Positions 1 to 13,600 of a stretch of 64,000 nt of DNA are shown piece by piece. A program made the position numbers and the translations under genes. Within the stretch, counting starts at the first letter, position 1. Each line of letters starts with the position of its first letter. The DNA lies in assembly GCA_003342895.1 (NCBI GenBank), contig PTFA01000230.1, positions 186,001 to 250,000 on the forward strand, given 5' to 3'. Origin of the DNA: Casuarius casuarius. Its lineage: Eukaryota > Chordata > Aves > Casuariiformes > Casuariidae. Under the pieces are notes generated by a model. That model saw only the letters and a list, made by a program, of their open reading frames with translations, ran no database searches and was not told the DNA's origin.

Positions 1-1423
1 CTACAAACTAATTCAAGAACCACTGCTGTACTGTAAAGGGAAAGTAATTTTTAGGCCAACATTTCAGTACAACCACTGCTTCATCACAGCAACTGGTATG
101 AAAAAGAGAGAAGAAATATAAATTATAAAGTACTTCAAAATGCTGCATCTCAGAAAGTGTTTTTATCTGGCAGCAAAATTATTATTATTTTTTTTTAACA
201 GCCACAGTTCTCAGAAGGAGCTGGCATCTATTTTATTATCCTCTGAACTTCAGTTTTTGATGCCTGATAAGTGCAGAGACTTTCTCTCAGACTGTTCTGT
301 CAGTCACAGGATTCCCATTTTACTTCAGGGATCCTTCTGATGGGGGAAGCATATTCCTTAAGCTGCAGAAGAGCACTTCAGGCAAACAAAGGACCAGGTC
401 TGGAAAGACGCAAGTAGAAGGCGTGATAGTGGTTATGTAGGGTCTGCTTCTATCTCTGTCCTCGTGTCTACTGTCTGCTCTAAACCTTACCCTGCCTTTT
501 ACCACCATGACCCAGTATTTCCCTAGGGCTCTGAAGTGAGTGGGAAAGAGGGGAGAAAAATCCCTTGATGTACAAACATTTCCTAACTCTTCCTGAGCAC
601 CTGTAGCAGGGCTTGGAGCATGAGCATTTCTTAGGAGAGAAATCCCAGCAGATGTGCAGACGTTCACTCTCTGAAGAGACCTACTGCCAGCTGCTCTAGA
701 ACCCCATATGGATTTCAGACATCTGAGAAAGATATACAAACAAATCAACTTTAGTGTACACACAGAAAGTAGGAAGCACGTTCTGTAGCAAAGAACAGAG
801 CACGCAAAAGTCACAACAAAATTTAAAAAAAACTCATACAATTCTGATTAATTGGAACTATTTGGCAAATTAAAGAGTATTTCTGCATGACTACTGCATA
901 TGTTTGCATGATGGCTGCGAATCAGCCAACTGACTGCCGCTACCAACCAAGCTTCTAAATCCCATCTTCCATTTCGAGTTTACATGGCTTTTGCCGGGCT
1001 ACAGAGGCAGGAAGGGCTTCTTGTAGCTGGTTTGGTCCTTCTTTGACAAGATTTCCTCCTCAGGGGTCTAGAATTTATGCAAAATAAGTCTTTGGTAAGC
1101 CAAGCCTAAGTCTGATAACACTGTGCATGGAAGAAAGCTTAAACTGAGGGAACCCATCTTGACTCTCAGTTCAAGATAAATTTGCAGGCATGTCACTGAG
1201 GAAGAAAAGCAACAGATCATATTTGATTAGACACAAAAACAGGAAATTCCACATGGACTTTTACGCATATACATAAACTGATACAACAACATAAAATCCA
1301 AAGCCTTCTTCCCAGCTAAAAAATCATTTTTCAAGACCACTATTTAAACAACAGCTGGAAAAGGAAAGAAAGTATTTCCCCAGTTCCTACTCTGTGGCAC
1401 AGTATCTGCTGTCAGGTACTCAC
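1..1423 (-). other. WRNIP1 intron 4 (partial)
   Basis: This is AT-rich non-coding sequence lying 3' of the exon 4 donor. No conserved WRNIP1 exon 5 motif is readable on the minus strand, and nothing else is recognisable. Confidence 0.8.
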
Positions 1424-1635
1424 CTGCTCGGTCATAGAGTACATGAGATCGTTGTAGTCCTTCCTTTACGTGCTCTTCTGTTATCAGAACTCCATCTGCA
1501 GAACAACCTTTGGTAATCCCTGCTGCTAATCTGGCCTGAACTGCTAACTGAAGTCCATTCAATCCAGTCCGTGCATCACCATCACAAAGGTAGGCTAGGG
1601 TACTTAGAGCTTTCTTCTCTATGTACACAGGGAAT
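1424..1635 (-). CDS. WRNIP1: WRNIP1 coding exon 4 (AAA+ lid / start of C-terminal domain)
   Basis: This exon is 212 nt; it is entered in phase 2 after acceptor TGCAG and leaves in phase 1 at CAG|GTGAGT. It encodes [16 protein letters not shown], then [19 protein letters not shown], a short variable segment, and [23 protein letters not shown]. The DGDARTGLN and EGLQRSH blocks are nearly invariant in WRNIP1 orthologues. The next human residues (EHYNCISALHKS) were not found between 1 and 1423, so the following exon is outside the window. Confidence 0.95.
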
Positions 1636-4600
1636 CTGCAATAGAATAATCCCACAGATTTATCCCACATCACACTCCTTTCATTGTGGCATATTATGCC
1701 GAAAGTCACTTTTCTTTACAAAGTTTGGTGAGAGGCAGCCTGGTTTCAGTTTTGTTCTTAACTCATTCTCTCATTTTTTAGCATTGCAGAGCTTTGGAGA
1801 ACACTGTTTGACTCGAACCCTCCTCCTCCTGCCCCAATGCATGTTAAATACCACGGCAGATGAGAGCAACAGCTCTCATCTGTTTCCGTACTTCCGTGTT
1901 TTTCCTTGAGATTGCCCAGTCTCATTAAGTTCAATGGAAAGCAGGGTTAGGGTTTTGCTAAAAGCCCAATTCTGGCACAGTTAGTTGAACGTTAAAAGGT
2001 TTTACTTTGCCAGCATTTCATAGCTAGCACTTCAAATTCCTTGGCTAAAGGACAATGAAAAGGTAGGAAGCTATCCAAATGCATGAGAGAATACAGTGAG
2101 GTACAAAGTAATTAACATCAGTTCTTAAACTAACTGCTACTGCCAGAGAGAGCCTTCAGATGTCCTTTTAAAAGCAACAATTAAAAGTATTGTTTACATT
2201 GTAAAGCATATGCCCATCCTACACCCTTTTTTGAAATGGTAACAGCTGTTAAGACTTAGTCATTGGAATACCAAAAAAAAAAAAAATACTGAAGTACAAA
2301 GAAAAGCTATCCTAGTGCATGGAAGTCACTATTCTTGTCATCTACTACTTTAAGCATGCCAATACTACACGAACTCCTAACATAAAAGGCCAAACTCCTG
2401 TAAACCCACACTATAAATGAACAAGACGGGAAGAGTTGAGAGATGCAGCAAAAGGTGAAGGGCTTGCTGGGATCTCATAGCAGGTTTATGCCAAAGCTGG
2501 GAAAATAACTCAAGTCCTCCAGCTCTTTCTCCAGGTTTTCATCCACTAGGCTGCAGTCTTCACTGACATGGTGTACAGGTGAACCGATTCTGCTCTACAC
2601 ACTCCATACACATACCATTGAGGATTTGACCCTCAAACTTTAATTATACAGACAAGTTAATGGGTAAGATGTTTGCCGTCAGAGGACAAAACTGACTTGT
2701 TTTGAAAACAGAAGCTAGTGGAGCTAAAGCGTAATAAAAATAATGGCCCTAACTACACCATTTCCAGTAACAAGACTTAAAATCAACAGTGACACGTATC
2801 AGCTGGGCATTAATGCACAGAGCTTGGAGAGAGAGGTAGTTTCTTATAGAGAACCAAATGTGCACCAAATAATTGGGAATTCATCCACATCGCTGCACTT
2901 CATTCACTGGAAAGATTTATTACTGTTACTACCAGTGATAACACACAGAAGCAATGCCAAGGTTCCCAGACACATAAATCCACTAATCTTCAATATTTGG
3001 CCTGCCTCTTTATGAGGTTATGAAAAATGTCTTTGTTAAGCATACAACAGCTGCAAGCAGCTCTGCAACTGTAGGTACAGAAGCCCTAAACCTCCCCTCT
3101 TATTCCATACTAGTTAGTATTAGTCAGAATGGCAACTTTAGCTGCTGGTAACTTCTCTCTCTCTCTATTCCTGTCATACTAGCTGCTCACTGGGCAAGCC
3201 TAAACAGAAAGAACCCTCTGCAAAGAGGTAAATCTAATCTACTTGCCTCCTCTATGAACATCTTCCTCCCTGCAAACAGACTTGGCATTCATCACCCAAA
3301 AGAAAAAGACATTAGGTATTGTAAAAACTTCAGCAGACAGTATTTGAGCCCTTTCATGTCCATCTCAGAGAGCAGAAAAGCCTGTAGAGTTGTAATCTCA
3401 TTCTACATCACTGCAAGTGAAAATTGACAAATGCCTTCTAGGGCCATAAACCATGCTGGAGAGAATAGGCAGCAGGAATCACATATCCTGTAGGAAAACT
3501 AAATATCTTTATCTATCTGTCTATGCACACACACCACTTTGTATTTTTTATTTCCCTCTCTACTTCTCATATATTCAATAAAGCTACTGAAAAAAAAAAA
3601 AAGATCACACACATGTTCAGTCACACCAAGATAATCTCACTTTCTCCAAGACATTTCAAAAACCTTCTTGGTGTTTGAATGGGGAAGCAGCAGAATACAA
3701 TAACATAGTGCCTTTATTCAGTCAAGTATCTCATACATCAAATTCCCTGAAAATCAAGGAGCAACATTCACCCCTCAGTGCTACAGGTGGACACGAGGTT
3801 TTGTTACATGCACTGAAACAAGACAGCAAGTGTCTCATTATCTGCAAAAAAAGGAAAGGCTATTTTTAAAAATCCAGCAGGCACTACACACAGACATCCT
3901 GCTGCTAATACCTCAATCAACAAGGAACAAAAACAGACATGCTGTACACTGAGCAAACAAACATTCTGGATATACCGGCAGGGTAGATTAGAGAGAAGGT
4001 TTCACATGAGTCCCATAAGGACTAAGCTCTTTGCCTGCAGTTTGCAAACAAGAACCCCAAGCACTTGAAAATTCCCCAAGCTGATCCTGGAAGGCTACAA
4101 CTGCACTCAGTACCTGAAGGTGAAGGAGAAGCACCAAGAGCACTCAAGGGCAGTAAGAGAATTTACTATTTTTGTAAGAAGCTAAAAACCGTCTATCTCA
4201 AACCTAGCTGAGGTTAGGCAGAGCCCTATTGCCATTCAATTGCTTCATAAAAATCAGCATAAGAAAGCTGAGTTATATTTCTGTCTCTTCAGATTCCCTG
4301 TAAGACTATATGTGCTCTATTGACTCAACACAAGCAATTTGTATTATATGAATTAAAACAAAAAAACACTCAAGAAAGTACTGAAAATCTTCCATGATGA
4401 AATCCAAGTTACAACATATTGATAATGGAAATCCCACTTCAAATAATGTATTTTATATTAGGCTGATCTAGCCTACATCTACCATTACATACAGGACAAC
4501 AATAAATGAGAAAATTGCCACATAGGAGCAAGTTGCTTGCCCTATATATTGAAGACAATCAAAGATCTGAAATAATCTAGTGCTTCTCTATTCTAGAATC

Positions 4601-7600
4601 TCAGTTCCATTTACACTCATTATTTCAAAATAAGAACGTTGTACACTCAGAATAACCAAATTCAGTTAATTCTTCTGAAGAATTAAAAGCTTAAAGTCAA
4701 ATTTTTTATGATTTAATTTCACTAAGCAAGAGCCTGATTTCAAATCAGTACGACAATTATTTTGATATCTTGCCTTTCAAAAGACACTTGCTATATTTTA
4801 CATTTTTAATCCAATCCTATCCTCAGAAGCTCAGATCACCTATACTCCTTCACTTTATCTCGACTTCCACACACTGTGGAACTGTAAGACAGAATGACTC
4901 CCACACTTTCTGACCTCTTTACAAGCTCCTGATCATCTTGCAGATGGGCAATCTCATATTTTTTCCACTCTCCAAATTTAACGCACAACACACACTGGAT
5001 GCCAACACTCAATGTCGGTACCTTGTAACTGATGATACTTAGAGACAAAAATATAAGCAAGCCAATAGGGATGCCCGAGAATCTATCATCCACTGAGCTG
5101 AAGATGATATACTAGCTTAAGTAGTGGAAAACTACCACTACAGGATAATAAATCCTCTTCCCCATTCCCCCTTACCTCTATATCCTCAAGAGAGTTTGTG
5201 CCAAGAACCAATGTGAAACATAGCATGAACTACCAATAAAACCTGTACATCACCACTGTGTTTGATCCAATGACAAGACAGTGTAAGCAGTACCACACAG
5301 CAGATACAACAAAGTCCAAGCAAGCAGAACCTTTATGATGAAAAGTTTAAAAATAATTGGGCAGAACACAAGATAAAGTGGTCCATTGCTTCTTTCGCAT
5401 ATGAATCAGTAATTTCTTACATTCCCAGTGCAATTTTTCTCACTATATTCACTCCTTGACAGAGTGCAACAGCTTACAGGCAAATGTAAGGCTTCATTTG
5501 AAATACTGTAGGATGAGATGTATTGTCTACTGCCTTATAGCACTGCTATTGAATATGTCCTCTCATCCCAGCAACCCTATAACCAGCAAGGAAACTGGAT
5601 GGATGTTGCAATAAGGGAATCATTTTCTAAAATGGCATCCAACACTCAAGACCAAAAAGCCAGCATTAAACACTGTGATTTCCAAACCAGTGAATTCAAA
5701 ACCCCGTAGTACTTGTAACACAGACAGTAACAAGTTGACTTGCATGATGTACAGTCCTTCTAACAGGAAACTGGGGATCTTTCATTTCACTCATGTGTGC
5801 CTCCTCTGCTATTTAACTCCAAATATATTAATCCAACACCCAGCCTACTGTCTGACTTCAATTAGAGATACTATTCTGAGGGCAGCATTTACATGAAAAA
5901 AAGCAAAAGCCAAGAATGAAAAAAAGAATTTGGTTTCCTTCATCAGTGACATAATACAACTGTAGCATATCAGTGTACAGCAGGAACAAACTGATGTTAG
6001 TGAGGTAGCATTTGTCTAAACAGATGAAAGCACCAGCAAAATTTCAGCAATATAAAATGTCTTCACTATTTACTTCTCCTTATTTCTCCTCCTCTTCATA
6101 AGTGTATGTTTCTTTCACATTCTGTCCTCTTTTAGCATATTTTACTTTTAGCCTACCTCAGCCTAGAGAAATGCAGCAACTATAATACAAAATAATCAAG
6201 TAGCTTTACGAATGGGATAATATGACAAAGAAGAAAATACTGAATTAGGTAATGCTTCCTGCTAGCTCTATCGCAGCTTTATAGCAAGAAAAGGCTCTAC
6301 AACAGCCACAGTGGGATGAGGAGGAGCCAAATGATGTAACACTACTAGAAACCTGCAGCTATGGTGGAAGCAGAACAGGAAAGAGACATCAAGAAAACTT
6401 AAGGAAACAGATTCTGGTAGACCCCACTTTCCTTTGATTACTGTTGCATGCGCGTGCAGAGTAGAAATGACAAAAATCAGTGTGCCATTCAGCAATAGCT
6501 ATTGTCTTGCTCAGCATAGAAAATTCCTGTAGAAACTAAGAGAGATTTGCCCTCCCAGCAGGCTTATTCCTCAAGTTAAGAGGAGACACCACCAAGAATC
6601 ATTCTCATCTTCAAATTCTCATCTAGGTCAGACATCATGTCAGACAAGTGATGTGACAGCAAGCCTGTCTGAGGCCAAGCAGCACATGCAGAACTTCATA
6701 CTGCACTTCTGTGGTTTGAAAAGGGAGACTCATTCCTTAAGGAAATGAAATCTTAATTCAACACACACAACTCTTGCGCCTTCTGACTAGCTCTCTGCAT
6801 CACTTCCAGCATGGAAGTCCCACACCCACGAACGTACTCCCTTAGAGCTCCGTCTCCAACTTTGCAACAAAAGTGATCAATTACCAACAGTAATTGCTGA
6901 CATACTTTTATTTACGCCTTATGACTGTCACCTGCCTGCAGCTAATGCTAGCTCTTTTTGACAAAGGCAGGAAGGTAAAGAGGAAGAAAAGAGACACAGT
7001 TGCTCCTGCAGAGCAGTAGGCAGAGAAGAAACAAAAGAGCAGAAATGGTACGGAGAGCCAAGCAAGAAGCAGCAATTAACAAGGAGACCAAAAATTAAAC
7101 CACAGGTAAGGGACAGGATGGCTAAAAAAAGGAAACCAAGCATCAACACCAACAGTATGTATCAACTACAGGCCAGAACCAGATAGTGGCAGGAAACACA
7201 AGAAAGGCTAAACACACAACTGCAGCAAACAGTCTTAAATCCTTAATTCTGTTTTTGTTTTAACATGCTTGGCTCCTGTGTTAGTCACTGGTGTGTGGCA
7301 CTCTCTCTTCATGGATAGGTTTCTGAAACTGTGCTAGTCTGACAGTCTGCCCGTCAGACTTCTTTCATTTTGATTAAGCACCACACTGTGCTGTTTAAAT
7401 CATCCATAGCTAACAGGTTACAGATACAGAGAGTCTGGCGAAACCCAAAGCCAAACAACTGCAGCTGAAACTATGCCTTGTACTTTAATCCCATACAGAA
7501 AGGAAAGTCTCAAAACCCCAGGCAGGGTGTAGCCGCAACCACAGCTGTGCCATTACATTAATGCTGACATGCAGTACTGCTCTCTCTTCTACAATTCACA

Positions 7601-10600
7601 TCACTGCAATATCTAAAAGCTACAAGTGGCTAAGCAATATGAGGCACGACACCCTAAAAAAAGGGGGGGCAATAGCTTCCATTCCCTGCCCTGATCTCCA
7701 TATCCTGGCTAGGAATTCTGAGTACTCACATTCTGTGATAAAGCTGAAGGATAAAGTGTACTGCCTAGGGCTACCTTTTATTTATTTCATAAACAGTGCC
7801 AGCCTAATTATCATCATGGCAATAAACCAAATTACTAGCAGTATGCATAAGCACCAACATGAAGGAACTGCAATTATAACCTGCATCACAGTAGCAGAGT
7901 ATTATCCTTATTAGCTAGCTAGCCATTTCATAAGAGAGAGAACATTCCCTAAGGACAAATCAGGACTTCAATTTTTTCAAAAACTCTCTCTTTAGTTTGG
8001 ACAACAAGAAATGGAGAAAAACAAAATCTACCTTAAACTTAACTATTAACTTCTTGCAAAAAAAAACTTCCCCCCGCCCCAAGCATACCATAAAACCTAC
8101 CATAGCACTCAATTCTGCAGCTAAGGAAAAGTAGTATCCTTCTGCTCTTATTAAAAAAAAAGATGCGGTAAACAGTAACCTTTTGTCAGGTGCTTCCAAA
8201 ATAATTATAGGAGATGCCCCATCCACCACTTAATTGTAACATGATGCTTTTTATAACCAGTAAGAAAAAGTAATGCACATTAGGACATGACAAGGACCCA
8301 GTTACAGGCTTCCACAGCAAATCCTCAGCAGCAGCAAACATTTAAATATTCTGGGAGTGAGTCAAGAGCTGCAGATCCAAGTATAAAACTTGCTACTAAT
8401 CCAGACAGTAAGATTATTTTTTGGATGGAGAGCCAGGGCTTTGGATTCTCTCTCTCTCCCAGCCACCCCCTCCACACCATATGTTGCTACTTCTTTTCTT
8501 TACTATCAGAAGTGGCTAGGGTTTCTCTTCCCACCCCCAACTTCATTCTCTCCCTGGCAGGCAGTCAATTCCTCAGGTCGTGTGCATTAACACGCTGCAG
8601 CTCATAAAGTACTCACTCTGAGCTCTCGCTGTTGCTGCCAGTGGCAGACCTGTTGTGCTGTTCACCTTGGCCCAAAACCTGGATCCCTAAGGACCTGACC
8701 GCTCGTATCAGAATCGCCTCCATTGCCTCAACCGAGAGCTTCTCCAGAACGATAACCCGGCATCGGCTCAGAAGAGCAGAATTGACTTGGAAGGAAGGGT
8801 TTTCTGTGGTTGCTCCAATCAGCGTCACAGTTCCACATTCAACGTGAGGAAGGAAAGTGTCCTGAATATGGGAGGGAAGCAGAAAAAGCTGCTATCAATT
8901 GATGACAACCTGAAACATCCTATGTGAGTAGGCTATCTGGCATTTTCATAATACATTTTTCAGGTACTATAAGTCTTTGGGTTTCCTGTTGATATGACAA
9001 ATAACCTCACTGACAAGGCAGCTCATCTGCTCAGCTAAATGATTTAATTTCATGCATGCAGCACATTACGGCTGTTCACCTTAATAACCCATGCTTGCAC
9101 CGATAATAATCCTACCTGTTGAAAAGAAACAGGATTAAAAAACTGCAAATTTTTAGCTTATTTATGTGACAACTTTATTGTTTGGCAAGCAAGACATACC
9201 ATGAAAAATGCCTTATCAAATCTACAAATAATGAAACTACTTTCTAACTACTCTTTGAACCAAAAGCATTAGGGCTACAATTCTCTATATAGTTCTACAG
9301 AATGGTTCAGAAAACTATGGGAAGATTGGAATATGGTTCCATAGAATTTAATAAAAACTGTCACTTGTAGTACACAATAGAAGCTTTCCATGCTATGACT
9401 AAAGAAAATAATACCTAGGAAAGAAGAAACGAAAAAAAGCCCACCCAAGTGATGGCTGCAGCACTATATGATCCCGAAGTGCCATGCCTTATTTTTCTCT
9501 TTGCCAGCAGAGACAAGGGGGTAACATTAAAACAAACAAACAAACAAAAACTCTAAGCCCCTCTACATTCCAGACTTTTGATTAATGGGAATGCAGAATG
9601 CTAACCCAGGGTAGAGGCTGAAATAAAGATATCTATGGGAAACATTACTACGGCAACTTTGGAGAAGTAAAATTTCAGCAAAATGTCATATAAAGTCCTG
9701 CATGTAAGTCTTCTTAAGTATAGCTCAGCCTTTTATTTAAATACTTGAATCACAATAATTACACATTGACGCCTGGAAGTTAGTTATGGAATTTAATTTC
9801 TAAGTCTCTCCCGAATTCAGTTACCAGTAACATTAAAATTAAAAACAGAAGTCCAAAGTAAGCTATCATGTTAAGGAGAAGAGGTGAATTTTACAGGAAG
9901 TGCTGACAAACGATTTTTCCAAAAAGTGACATAGTACAATACCTGCTGAGATTTATTGAAATGATGGATCTCATCAATAAAGAGGATGGTTTTTCTCTTG
10001 AACAGCCTTTTTTCATTCTGGGCTTGGCTGATGACATCTCGAACATCATTTGTCTTGGCACTTGTGGCTGATAGTGTCACAAACCTTGTGCCGTTCTTTT
10101 TGCTGCTGCTGGCTATGATGTGCGCCAGGGTAGTCTGAAACAGTGGTAAGAGCTGGCTTTGTAAGAATCATTTTGGACGCAGAATGTACTGATGTGAAGG
10201 AAATATGTAAAGAACAAAGCTATATTCTGGACATAGATACAGTGTGGACAGTTTAGAGAACAGGGTGTTATGAAATATGTTCATGCTATTCATGTGCCAT
10301 TCATGCTATTCTAGCACACAGAAGACTTAGAAACTTTCTGCTAGGGGCACCTGCCAAATCCAGTGCTGCATTTCTAAGGACTGCACTCGAAGCACCAGAC
10401 CTACTCAGTCTTAATACTGAAAAGGCAAGCAATAATGACAGCTGTTTCCTTTACTGCTGAAGAAAAACTCTTTCCCAGATATGTTATTGCCACAGAAGAC
10501 AGGCGGACTGCAGTTTATTAAGCAATTATTTTGTATAGTATCTTAGAGGATAAAGAGCTGGACTATTCTAAGATACCTGCAGAGGATTTCATAGTGCAAT

Positions 10601-13600
10601 TACATTTAAGAAACGAAAAGCTACATAAATGTTGTTCATCAAACCTTTGGTATTTCCACAGCACATAAATATGAAATTAATCAAAAAGCAGTACTCTACA
10701 AAAGCATGAGAATTTTAGTGCTGAAAACAAAAATAACTCCTTATATTTCTTGTCTAAACAGTCAACAGTAACCAAAACCTGGCCAAGAGAAGTAGAAGGC
10801 AGCTGACTGAACAAACTGTTGGCTAGTTTTAGTGAGCAGTTATCTTGTTTTTCTTTCTTTGTACACAACTCCTTCATATCACAATTTATTTATAGGGAAT
10901 TTCACTGCACCCACTAAAGCACAGAAGCAACCTCCACTACTATCTCACACGCAGATTCACTAAATCTGAATACACATTCCAGGCATAATTTTCACGCCTT
11001 CCTTCACTCCCCTTGGTAAAGGCACGTGTACCTGCGTGTCCCACGCACAGTGTATCTCTATTTGAAAGTACTGCAAGTGAAAAATGGGTGATTGTTTCCT
11101 CAGCCTCACTTCTTCCATTAAAGGAGGAGCCCAAGGAATCTGAAGACAGAAATGCCTTAGCAGCTGAGGGGGAGGACAGGTACCGACAAGCTCCAAAACC
11201 GCTTCAAAAAGATATTCCAAGTATTGAGGTTAATGCAGCAGGTGCTTCAAACCTGATCCTCTTGAAAGGAGACAGCGGAAACAACCACCCACCAGACTCC
11301 TACCAGTGCTGTTGGCAAGACCTTGTCCATTCCCCTAACAGCACCGCTCTGTCTCTTGATGAATCTCCTCGTCCCTGAGATGGCAACCAGCCCAAGACGG
11401 GGGGGGGGGGGTGAAAAGGGAGGATATATTCCTATTTATTCTCTCTTCAGTTTCTGCAATAGCTTCCCAGTTGTCTTTAGAAGAGGTCTCATCCCATGCA
11501 CTGACATGAGACTTGCATCTCATGTCAGACCCATCTCATCCCAGAAGCTCAAAACACCGACCCTTTCCCTCCTTGGAATGCTGCAGAAGACAAGGCTGGA
11601 AAGACATGCAGGAAAGTGCTCACAGCGACGCCTACAGAAAACAGGAAGATCTGGGAGACAAAGTGACACATTTATCTTCAAAACTAACCTAAAAAATGAA
11701 ACCAAAGTTGGTATTTCTCTACAAAAGTGACTTGGTACAGAATGCATCTTTGGAGGATGTACCCAGCATGCCTTAAAACTGCTGAAAGCATGGAAACACC
11801 CAACATAGCAAGTCTGAAGACAAAAAAAGAAAAATGTACCTTTCCTTGCTTTAAAAGTAGCAGAAGAAGGAAGAAAAAAAAAATCAAGTGGCTCTTCTTC
11901 TAGGAGCTCCACTTAGTTCATACTGCATCCTGGCCCTGATTTGCCAGGTTACACAGATGAACAGACTTGTTATATTTAGTGTAAGTTTAAAAACATGACT
12001 AAATCAGGGCATTAGGAAGACTGCAGGGCAGATCACTGTTTATCTGCCTTCAGGCTGAATATTTTTGTAATCAATCAGCACATCCTGTAGTGAAAAACGA
12101 GATTCAGAAATGCCACATTTTTGCAAGACACAAAAATATTAGTAAAAAAAACTATCTTTGTCTGCCAAAACAGCTAGAATCCTTGTAATTTTCTCTTAGT
12201 CAGCTCTGATATACAATCTTCAGATAGGCAGCTTTGTTGTTTAAAAAAAATCAGAGAGGAATTATTTTTAAACACATAGATTGGAGGCTGTTTGAATTTA
12301 GGAAAAAAATACAGAGAAATCTGTTTGAAAGTTACTTTTAGAACAAGAATCAACTGAAAACCTGCTACACAGTTCCCAGCCAATATACGTGGACACCTCT
12401 CCCACCCTGCCAACCACTGGGTCAACAAAGGTTGTCATAAGAATAACATACATTGCATTTCAAAACCAATGCTGAAGGCACACAGGCATGTTCTTGGCTT
12501 CTTCCTTCCATCCTCCACAATCAATCTTTCAGCAAGTCAAACTGCCCATCACATACCGGTCGAGCTTCCCCCTTCCTCTGTGAGGTTATTATTTCCCATG
12601 AGCTCAATTTTTCATTTCTCCTTTTTCACATAATGTGTCTAGCAAAAGTCCACAACATGTTATACTTTTTCTCCCTCTTTACTATTATCAAGTTACAAGG
12701 AAGCTAGGAAACATATGTCTCAGTGGAGACCTAGCATAAGCACAGTAGTCTAAGAAGGAAAGCATTAGCACAGACAAACTGGAAAAAGCATGTTCTACAG
12801 TTTCTGCCACTAAATTAAATGACAATGTATTTGGGGGATATGAAGAAATTTTTAAATCTAATAAGGTAAAAGAAAACATACAGAATATCATTCACTATCT
12901 AAAATAAATTTCAGTTTGATCTTTATAGTAGAAAAAACTCTTAAAAATCAATTACAGTAATATGAACAAATACGTCCGTATCAGAAAAAGCATAATATGC
13001 AGCAAGAGGAAATCTAAACAAGACTACATTCCGCTCCTTTTATTATATAGGTGTTTCTTCTTTAGATCAAGTTTTTTCCTAACGGGAAGGAGGGAAAGTA
13101 TTCTTGTCCATAAATTAAGTGACATTTATTTCGGTGAGAACAGAAGTGATCCTGCAATCTATCCTTTTGCTAAATTCAGTGAAAATTACACCTTACAAAG
13201 CTCAATGTGTAACACCCATGCCTGTTCCAGAAATCATTCTGAGTTCTCTTCTGTTATCCCAGCAAACTGTCCAAACTCACATCTATCATCTCAAGTTTTA
13301 TGTGGAAAATTGCAGCACCCTATCAAACCTACTTGTTTAGCCAGGCTAAAGAAGTGCCATTAATTCACCAGAACACTTTTCAGGAAGAGTGGTATTGCCT
13401 AGCTCTCTTCAGAAAGCAGAAGTGAAATAGTTTGGCAGAGAATTGCATACACAGTCACATCATAGTAAAGGAAAGCCCAGCTGAGAAGTTGTCTGTGAAA
13501 CCTAAGGTCATTCTAACTTCATTTAAGTGGAAGATCAGGTAGATGTTGCTTAGGGATACACCTACGGTTAGTGGTTCACAGAATCTTTTCATATTCATCC

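Noticed and set aside
320..841. 173-codon minus-strand open frame in WRNIP1 intron 4
   Set aside because: It lacks the expected WRNIP1 exon 5 residues and any other known motif. Length alone is not sufficient.
11013..11378. 121-codon plus-strand open frame in WRNIP1 intron 1
   Set aside because: It has no family resemblance and no convincing splice context, and its composition resembles flanking intron.
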